This document shows positions 58,809-64,000 of a stretch of 64,000 nucleotides of DNA, one piece after another. Within the stretch, counting starts at the first letter, position 1. The number at the start of each line of letters is the position of its first letter. Source of the stretch: Methylobacterium sp. 10 (lineage in GTDB: Bacteria; Pseudomonadota; Alphaproteobacteria; Rhizobiales; Beijerinckiaceae). Where the stretch lies: the NCBI RefSeq assembly GCF_000519085.1, contig NZ_KI912577.1, positions 1,865,331 through 1,929,330 on the forward strand, read 5' to 3'. The position numbers were made by a program, and so were the translations under genes. The notes under the pieces were generated by a model. That model did no database searches, had not been told where the DNA came from, and worked only from the letters and a program-made list of their open reading frames with translations.

Positions 58809-59026
58809 TGCGCGCCCGCCCCGGCCTACAAACATCAGATGTCCGGAAGGACGATCCGGACCGAGACAGCGAGGGCTGAGGCAGTTCTCAGAGGAGCCGG
58901 CACGGCATAAGAAACTCCCGCATCGTTCCCGAGGCTATGCCCGGTGCGGTGCTGAAGCCTTGCTCGAAAGCATCGAGACTAAAGCTCAGGATGGACAGGC
59001 AGCGAAGATCGGGGGAACGGGGATCG

Positions 59027-59194
59027 ATGACCATCAAGCCGGGTGATTACGTGGGGTCGGACGACAACGAGGCGACCATGACCGTCGTCGAGATTGTGGA
59101 CGACAAGGCACTGTGCCGCTGGTTCGTGGATGGCGACGTCGACGGCGACGAACTGGAAGAGTGGCTGCCGATCGCCTCCCTCACGGTTCTTTGA
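59027..59194 (+). CDS. DUF2158-like small protein, 55 aa
   Basis: From the ATG at 59027, preceded by GGGGAACGGGG, the product is a compact beta-rich protein. It shows KPGDYVGSDDNEATMTVVEI and CRWFVDGDVDGDEL, the pattern of DUF2158 (YodC-like) proteins: an opening K-x-G-D-x-V, a central M-T-V and a later C-x-W-F. Function unknown. The longer upstream frame is not protein-like. Confidence 0.7.
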   Translation: MTIKPGDYVGSDDNEATMTVVEIVDDKALCRWFVDGDVDGDELEEWLPIASLTVL

Positions 59195-59335
59195 AAGGCG
59201 CGCAATCGCCGGTGCCGCAGTCCCGTCGGCGACGGCAGCGAACGACGTGCGACACGGCGCTTGCACCGCGGCGAGCGGTCTCATAACCCTGGCGCCCCGC
59301 CCGGATTTCGGGCTCGTCGAAGAGGGCGAACCTCC

Positions 59336-59668
59336 ATGCGACCTGGTTTTTCGCGCTCCGCCCAGCGTTTCGGCCTGTTGGCCCTCACTCTGGCTGGTGT
59401 GCTCTCCGCTGGCGCCGCCAGCGCGCAATACGATGACGAAGGCTATTATCGTCCGCCGCCGCGCCGTGATTACTACGAGGATCGCGGCCCGCCGCCCCGC
59501 CGGGCCGTGGGCCTGAACTGCGATGCGGTTCAATCGGGAATCAGCGGCCTGCAGCCCTATTCCTGTCCTCTGCCGGGGCCGCGTCCCCTCGGCGCGCGCT
59601 GTTTCTGCGACATGCCGATAGCGTCGTTCAGCTCACCGCAGACGGCGGTGGGGCGCGTCGTCCCCTAA
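59336..59668 (+). CDS. Small secreted proline/tyrosine-rich protein
   Basis: The 110-aa precursor has a signal peptide ending GAASA-Q near residue 31. The mature part starts with a Tyr/Arg/Pro/Asp-rich stretch (YDDEGYYRPPPRRDYYED) and ends with a cysteine-containing segment (NCDAV, SCPLPGPRPLGARCFC) holding four cysteines, suggesting two disulphides. No family recognised; similar small RPP/YY-rich exported proteins are common in this bacterial group. Confidence 0.7.
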   Translation: MRPGFSRSAQRFGLLALTLAGVLSAGAASAQYDDEGYYRPPPRRDYYEDRGPPPRRAVGLNCDAVQSGISGLQPYSCPLPGPRPLGARCFCDMPIASFSSPQTAVGRVVP

Positions 59669-59677
59669 GGCGCGACG

Positions 59678-59715
59678 AACAACGCCGCGCCATCCTGCGA
59701 TGACGCGGCGTTGTT
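59678..59715. terminator. Hairpin between convergent genes
   Basis: AACAACGCCGCG (59678-59689) and CGCGGCGTTGTT (59704-59715) are perfect 12-base complements. It lies between the ends of two convergent genes, and both flanks carry short T or A/T-rich ends (TTGTT), so it can stop transcription from either side. Confidence 0.65.
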
Positions 59716-59732
59716 GTGACGATGCGAGGGGT

Positions 59733-60386
59733 TCAGTTCAGGACGACGACCTTGGCGCCGACCTTTACACGCTCGTAGAGATCGGTGACGTCGTCGTTGG
59801 TCATACGGATGCAGCCGGAGGACACGGCCTGACCGATCGTGTCGGGCTCGTTGGAGCCGTGGATCCGGTACTCCGTGTTGCCGATATACATGGCGCGGGC
59901 GCCGAGCGGGTTCTCCACGCCGCCAGCCATGTAGCGCGGCAGGTCGGGGCGACGGGCGATCATCGCAGCCGGGGGAGTCCACGACGGCCACTCCCGCTTG
60001 GCAGTGACGGTCTTGGTGCCCGACCAAGTGAATCCCGGGCGGCCGACACCGACGCCGTAGCGAATGGCCTCGCCGTTCGGCAGAACGAAGTAGAGACGCC
60101 GTTCGGCGGTCGAGACGACGATGGTCCCCGGCTTATATGCGCCGTTGAAGCCGACGATCTCGCGCGGGATTGGCGCGACCTGGGCCTGCGGAGCGGCCTG
60201 AGCGCCCTGGCCGACGGTGCCCTGATAGCCATAGGGATCGTAGGAGGGCTGAGCGTACTCGGTCTCGGAGTAGTAATCGTCGCCACCCGTTCCGAACGGA
60301 TCGTAGGAGGAGGCGGCGAGAACGGGGGTGGAAGCGAGGATGCAAGCACCCATGATGCCTGCAAAAGCGGTCGCCAACGTCTTCAT
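59733..60386 (-). CDS. Secreted L,D-transpeptidase (YkuD domain), second copy
   Basis: The 217-aa precursor has a signal peptide (MKTLATAFAGIMGACILAST), a tyrosine/glycine/glutamine-rich linker and a YkuD domain. The catalytic motif is HGSNEPDTIG...SSGCIRM, with histidine and cysteine intact. It is related to but clearly distinct from the protein at 36903. Likely role: 3-3 crosslinks in peptidoglycan. A candidate stress-sigma promoter is noted upstream. Confidence 0.9.
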   Translation of the reverse strand: MKTLATAFAGIMGACILASTPVLAASSYDPFGTGGDDYYSETEYAQPSYDPYGYQGTVGQGAQAAPQAQVAPIPREIVGFNGAYKPGTIVVSTAERRLYFVLPNGEAIRYGVGVGRPGFTWSGTKTVTAKREWPSWTPPAAMIARRPDLPRYMAGGVENPLGARAMYIGNTEYRIHGSNEPDTIGQAVSSGCIRMTNDDVTDLYERVKVGAKVVVLN

Positions 60387-60425
60387 GGTCGGATGCCTTG
60401 GCTGTACGGTAACCTTTGCTATACA

Positions 60426-60450
60426 AGCGTAAGCGTAGGCCCGCGGTTCC
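60426..60450 (-). promoter_or_regulatory. Weak EcfG-type promoter candidate upstream of the L,D-transpeptidase
   Basis: On the minus strand GGAAC (60450-60446) is followed after 16 bases by CGCT (60429-60426). The general stress sigma factor EcfG prefers GGAAC-N16/17-CGTT, so the -10 has one mismatch. The distance to the start codon (40 bases from the -10) is suitable. Confidence 0.25.
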
Positions 60451-60496
60451 ACCCCCCGATGCAGATTTCACGTCTCGTTAACGTGAGCTTCCAAAA

Positions 60497-61303
60497 TCAG
60501 TACACCTCGTCGGTATGCACGTCGAAGCGGGCGAGGTGCGAGTATCCGAAATTGGTGGTGATGGCGACGTCGGTGGCGTCGCGACCCCGCGCCATGACGA
60601 TGCGGCCGATGCGCGGCGTGTTGTGGCGCGCGTCGAACGTGTACCAGCGCCCGTCGAGATAGACTTCGAACCAGGCCGAGAAATCCATGGGGTCGGGGAC
60701 GGGCGGGATGCCGATATCGCCAAGATAGCCGGTGCAGTAGCGCGCGGGAATATTCATGCAGCGGCAGAAGGCGACGGCGAGATGCGCGAAGTCGCGGCAC
60801 ACACCCTGTCGCTGCATGAAGCCGTCCCACGCGGTGCGTGTGGCGTCGGCGAGCATGTAGTCGAAGCGGATGCGGTCATGGACGTAGTCGCAGATGGCCT
60901 GAACCCGCGACCAGCCCGGCATCGTCCCGCCGAACAGCGACCAGGCAGTCTCCGAGAGCTTGTCGGTGTCGCAGTAGCGGCTGCCGAGGAGGTAGACCAG
61001 TACGTCGCTCGGCAGGTTCTGGACGTCGATCTGCTGCGCGTAAGGAGCGTATTCGTCCGGCATTCCCGTGTCATAGACAGTAAAATCGGCCGAGATGTCG
61101 AGGCGTCCCACCGGCGTAACGATGCGGGTGCAGATGTTGTCGTAGACGTCCCGGTATTCCTGGAAGGGGATGGGCGGATTGAAGCTGATGACGTGCGGGG
61201 TCATCACATCCGGCATGCGTGACGGATGCACGCTCAGTTCGAGGATCATGGGCGTCGGCTGAACCGATTCGAAGGCGATGTCGAACCCAGTCCTGATCTT
61301 CAT
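60497..61303 (-). CDS. Transglutaminase-like protein with altered triad
   Basis: The 268-aa protein has an N-terminal beta region and a transglutaminase-like core with catalytic-type C169 in GVCRDFAHL, then the segment MDFSAWFEVYL and FDARHN. In classical members the histidine stands where S209 is found here (HAW), so the triad is not canonical; H227 is close and might substitute. No signal peptide. It lies 72 bases downstream of another transglutaminase-like gene on the same strand. Such pairs often accompany peptide-tagging clusters with ATP-grasp and alpha-E proteins, but those are absent here. Confidence 0.85.
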   Translation of the reverse strand: MKIRTGFDIAFESVQPTPMILELSVHPSRMPDVMTPHVISFNPPIPFQEYRDVYDNICTRIVTPVGRLDISADFTVYDTGMPDEYAPYAQQIDVQNLPSDVLVYLLGSRYCDTDKLSETAWSLFGGTMPGWSRVQAICDYVHDRIRFDYMLADATRTAWDGFMQRQGVCRDFAHLAVAFCRCMNIPARYCTGYLGDIGIPPVPDPMDFSAWFEVYLDGRWYTFDARHNTPRIGRIVMARGRDATDVAITTNFGYSHLARFDVHTDEVY

Positions 61304-61374
61304 CGTAATGGCCCCATGTCTGCAAAAGTCTGGTCTGAACCCGGTCGCATCCGACGACAGGGGCGTGATCGTGT

Positions 61375-62295
61375 TCAACGCACGAGGATCGGATCCGGTG
61401 TGCGCTGTTCGATGGAACTCGGCTCGACTTCGTCGACCTCGACGCTCACCGACATGCCGAGATCGTCCGCGGGAAATCCGAAGAAGGAGCCGTGCAACGG
61501 CACCGCTTGGCGCGGGTCGCGCGCGACGGCGACGCGGATGAGGTCGCGGTTGCCGACGATGCCGTTGGTGGGGTCGAACTCGATCCAGCCCGCGCCCGGC
61601 AGGTAGACCTGGACCCAGGCATGGGTCGAGCCGCCACCCACATGGCGGTTGCGGTCCCCGCGCGGATTATAGAGGTAGCCGGAGACGAAGCGGGCGGCCA
61701 TTCCGAGGGCACGCACGGCCTCGATCATCAGAACCGCGAAATCGCGGCAGCTTCCGCGCTTGAGGCGCAGGGTGGTGACTGGATCCTGAACGCCTTTCTC
61801 CGAGCGGGCGAGATAGGCGAAATTGCGCCGGACGTGGCGCGTCATCTCGGCCAGCAGCTCCTGCGTCCCCACGCGGCCGGCGGGTGGAACGAAGCTGCGC
61901 GCCCAGGCATCCACCTCGTTCTTCGGATCGCGATGCTCGCGCTCGATGGAACGGCTGAGATCGGGCATGTCGTCGGCCCCGTACCCGAAGGGGTAGTAAG
62001 CCGCATGCGGCGCGATCGGGAATTCCGGCGCCAATTCAGGCGTATGGTCGAGGGTGATCGAGCAATCGAAGACGAGGGACGAGGCCCGTCCCTGGAAGGT
62101 GGCCACCGCGACGCAATTGCCGAACACGTCGTGAAGCCAGCGCAGGGACGAGGGCTCGGGCGTGATCTTCAAGGTCGCTGCGAGCAGGCGCTGGTCGTAG
62201 CTGTCGCGGGGCCGGAACATGATTCGGTGTTCGCCCAGCCCGACGGGCTGGCGGTAACGGTACGTGGTGATGTGTCGGACGGACAGTATCGGCAC
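61375..62295 (-). CDS. Transglutaminase-like cysteine peptidase family protein
   Basis: The roughly 306-aa protein has the bacterial transglutaminase N-terminal domain (VRHITTYRYRQPVGLGEHRI) and a core domain with the full triad: cysteine in RGSCRDFAVL, histidine in STHAWVQVYL and aspartate in FDPTNG. The start is uncertain: GTG codons at 62295 and 62301 fit the family, and an ATG at 62394 would add 33 residues. No signal peptide is seen. Members act as peptidases rather than crosslinkers in bacteria. Its tandem partner follows 72 bases downstream. Confidence 0.85.
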   Translation of the reverse strand: MPILSVRHITTYRYRQPVGLGEHRIMFRPRDSYDQRLLAATLKITPEPSSLRWLHDVFGNCVAVATFQGRASSLVFDCSITLDHTPELAPEFPIAPHAAYYPFGYGADDMPDLSRSIEREHRDPKNEVDAWARSFVPPAGRVGTQELLAEMTRHVRRNFAYLARSEKGVQDPVTTLRLKRGSCRDFAVLMIEAVRALGMAARFVSGYLYNPRGDRNRHVGGGSTHAWVQVYLPGAGWIEFDPTNGIVGNRDLIRVAVARDPRQAVPLHGSFFGFPADDLGMSVSVEVDEVEPSSIEQRTPDPILVR

Positions 62296-62517
62296 GTTCA
62301 CGGGCTCCGCGGCACCGGTCGGTACCACTCTCTTGGATCGAGGCAATGCAAGAGGTGCGCCCAACTCCAGGGTGGAACCAGAATCCACCCCCACCCCCGC
62401 GCAGCATTGTCCTGGATATCATCGCCATGGCAATGGCCCGTCAGCCTGTTCGACAGCGATGTTCGTCGATGATGGAGCGTTCCGCTCCGGGCCATGACTC
62501 GGTACGGAGTCCAAGGT

Positions 62518-63150
62518 TCAGGGCACGGCCGGTGGAGGATTGCTGGTGGCGTGCTCGGCCTCCACCAGAACGTCCTGCGGTCGCCATGGTTTGGGGATGA
62601 ACACCACTCTTTCCGGAAGCGCATCCGGTCGCGGGGCGCGTCGGCCGGAGGTGACGACCATCCGCGCCGTGGGCCACAGCATGGCTACGGCCCGTGCCAG
62701 TTGCAGGCCGTCCATGACCCCGGAGAGCTGGATATCGGCAAAGACGAGGGCAACGTCGCCGCCCCGGTCCCGCATCACCGCGAGTGCCTCTTCCGCCGAG
62801 GCGCAACCGATCGTGTCGAGTTCGGTCTCATCGAGAAGGGCGACGGCCAGACCTTGCGTCGACGCGTCGTCCTCCACCACCAGAGCGAGGCGACCGGACT
62901 TGCGAACCGGCGCCGAGACGACGGGCACCGGCTCGGTCACCGCTGCCGTCGAAGGGACTTGGCGAACGAGGGCCGCCAGATTCTCGGGAATGCCCTCGGC
63001 GATCAGGTCGTCGTAGAAGGAAGCGAGCGCTTCGCCGATCTGATCCAGGGCGAGGCTGGGCGCGAGCGTGTCGTGACCGGCGCGCTTGGCGGGGGTGGCT
63101 TTGAACGGCGTGGGAGACCGATCCTTCAAAGGGCCTTTTGGATCGAGCAC
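62518..63150 (-). CDS. NepR-like domain fused to a response-regulator receiver domain
   Basis: The 210-aa protein has two parts. Residues 36-66 contain IGEALASFYDDLIAE followed by GIPENLAALVRQV. This matches the NepR anti-sigma consensus of an I-G start, L-R/A, Y-D-D, acidic-x-x-P-(D/E), L and a closing L/V-rich helix. Residues 88-196 form a receiver domain with the acidic pocket E93-D94-D95, phosphoacceptor D139, T167 and K187. NepR binds and blocks the general stress sigma factor EcfG, while PhyR relieves this through a sigma-like domain joined to a receiver. Here the anti-sigma-like part itself carries the receiver. No kinase or sigma gene adjoins it. The fusion is read directly from one continuous frame. 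Confidence 0.75.
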   Translation of the reverse strand: MLDPKGPLKDRSPTPFKATPAKRAGHDTLAPSLALDQIGEALASFYDDLIAEGIPENLAALVRQVPSTAAVTEPVPVVSAPVRKSGRLALVVEDDASTQGLAVALLDETELDTIGCASAEEALAVMRDRGGDVALVFADIQLSGVMDGLQLARAVAMLWPTARMVVTSGRRAPRPDALPERVVFIPKPWRPQDVLVEAEHATSNPPPAVP

Positions 63151-63206
63151 GTCACCCTCCGACTTTCGTAATCCGCCTCCGCACCGAAGTGTGCGACCGT
63201 AAGATC

Positions 63207-63233
63207 AACGTCGGGAGTTCGGCGTCAGTTGCC
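63207..63233 (-). promoter_or_regulatory. EcfG-type promoter candidate of the NepR-receiver gene
   Basis: On the minus strand GGCAAC (63233-63228) is followed after 17 bases by CGTT (63210-63207), 57 bases from the start codon. The -10 and spacing fit EcfG promoters (GGAAC-N16/17-CGTT); the -35 has one extra or changed base. Confidence 0.3.
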
Positions 63234-63335
63234 CTCGGGGGCAACAAGAGGGCCGGCGTTGGGGAAAAGCAGTCGCGCGGCGGGTGATCCGTGCCGCCAG
63301 CGGAGACCATTACGAGGGGAAGCGGTCTCGTACGC

Positions 63336-64000
63336 CTACTCGACCGACGCGTCGGCGTAGGCCATCACGCCCGAGAGCGAGCGGACGTCGCGGTAGCGCG
63401 CGCCGCGGGTGCTCATCATCGTCTCGAACTTCTCGTGGACCTGCGCCACCGACAGGCTCGCGGCCTTGCGGCGACCGCGCTGTGCTGCGAAGAAAATGGT
63501 GCGGTTGGCGCGTGCCGGGCCCGGCAGCATCTGTGCCGCGGCCGATTTCGGCTTGTCGACCACGCTGGCGAGGAACTCCTCGGCATCGTCCGGCCCAAGG
63601 AAGTGTGCAAGGTAGACCTCACCGAGGGTGAGTTCGCGGCCGATGCGCAGGGAGATTCGCGCTGCGTCGCGCTTAAGCATCTCGCCCGCCATTAGGGCAG
63701 CGAGGTAGGGGTCGCGCCGCAATTCGAGGATGCGGGTCCGCTCGGCGGCATCAGCTACGCTCGGCTTGCCATTATCGCCGGAGACCACGAGGGCCGCTTC
63801 CTGCGTCAATCCGTATTTCGGTCCGAAATCGCGCACCACGCCAAGCCATGTCCGCTCGATGAACTGGAACAGGCCAGTCGCCGAGGAGGTCTTGGCTTGC
63901 ACTTCGGTGATGAAGCTCGACTCTTTGTCAGCCACCGCCATCAGAAGGACAGGGTCGGTCTGGACGGCCTGTGCCGCGCGGACGATCTTCTGCACAAGGT
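63336..64000 (-). CDS. Lytic transglycosylase (SLT domain), 5' part outside the window
   Basis: The frame runs from the right edge to the stop at 63336, giving at least 221 residues with the start missing. It opens inside an SLT-type domain: DPVLLMAVADKESSF contains the catalytic glutamate, and SSATGLFQFIERTW is the next conserved motif. The remaining part, with MAGEMLKRDAA and LAHFLGPDDAEEFLA, is the rest of the domain and a C-terminal tail. These enzymes cleave the glycan strands of peptidoglycan to 1,6-anhydro products. Cellular location cannot be judged without the N-terminus. Confidence 0.88.
   Translation of the reverse strand, partial: LVQKIVRAAQAVQTDPVLLMAVADKESSFITEVQAKTSSATGLFQFIERTWLGVVRDFGPKYGLTQEAALVVSGDNGKPSVADAAERTRILELRRDPYLAALMAGEMLKRDAARISLRIGRELTLGEVYLAHFLGPDDAEEFLASVVDKPKSAAAQMLPGPARANRTIFFAAQRGRRKAASLSVAQVHEKFETMMSTRGARYRDVRSLSGVMAYADASVE

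Overview
The window reads as a chromosomal segment of a GC-rich alphaproteobacterium of the Methylobacterium/Methylorubrum type. Evidence: strongly GC-rich third codon positions; the C-terminus of a formaldehyde-activating-enzyme (Fae) family protein at the left edge; a phasin gene with a PhaR-like operator; cell-cycle style histidine kinases; a TTAA-N7-TTAA CtrA-like box; and a NepR-like (general stress response) domain. Gene content is mostly core metabolism, cell envelope and signalling. I see no insertion sequence, prophage, CRISPR array, rRNA or tRNA.

Layout. 1-6.6 kb: fae-family 3' end, membrane PAS histidine kinase, aminopeptidase N, glyoxalase I, a 58-aa protein. 6.7-16.7 kb: RNase P RNA, then the division/cell-wall operon rsmH-ftsL-ftsI-murE-murF-mraY-murD, with a large inverted repeat between murE and murF. 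There is no mraZ in front and no ftsW/murG behind; an O-antigen-ligase-like membrane protein follows. 18.4-26.8 kb: a 1219-aa hybrid kinase, type II NADH dehydrogenase, maleylacetoacetate-isomerase-like GST, and a DgcN/DgcA-like pair. 26.9-29.7 kb: hisF-hisE-coaA and thpR. 29.7-33.8 kb: tesA divergent from a LolD/YbbA-type ATPase and its FtsX-type permease. 34-37.4 kb: Bax-inhibitor-1-like protein, DUF2794, a strongly folding intergenic RNA ending in a terminator upstream of bluB, and an L,D-transpeptidase.

37.4-46.1 kb: SDHAF4-like protein, RsmB methyltransferase, a secreted papain-like protein, a secreted unknown, heparinase-II/III-like protein, purH and DUF2252. 46.2-52.7 kb: an MHS-family transporter with a large insert, then acs, DUF485 and actP for acetate uptake and activation. 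52.8-58.3 kb: small secreted protein, orphan periplasmic binding protein, a 973-aa soluble PdhS/DivJ/PleC-type kinase, and phasin. 58.5-64 kb: small membrane and secreted proteins, a second L,D-transpeptidase, two transglutaminase-like proteins, a NepR-like/receiver fusion and the 3' part of a lytic transglycosylase gene.

The most unusual item is the 210-aa protein at 62518-63150, in which a NepR-like anti-sigma helix region is joined to a response-regulator receiver domain. Next are a secreted protein with the papain Q-x5-C spacing and a DHA/DN catalytic-like pair, and the structured RNA element in front of bluB.
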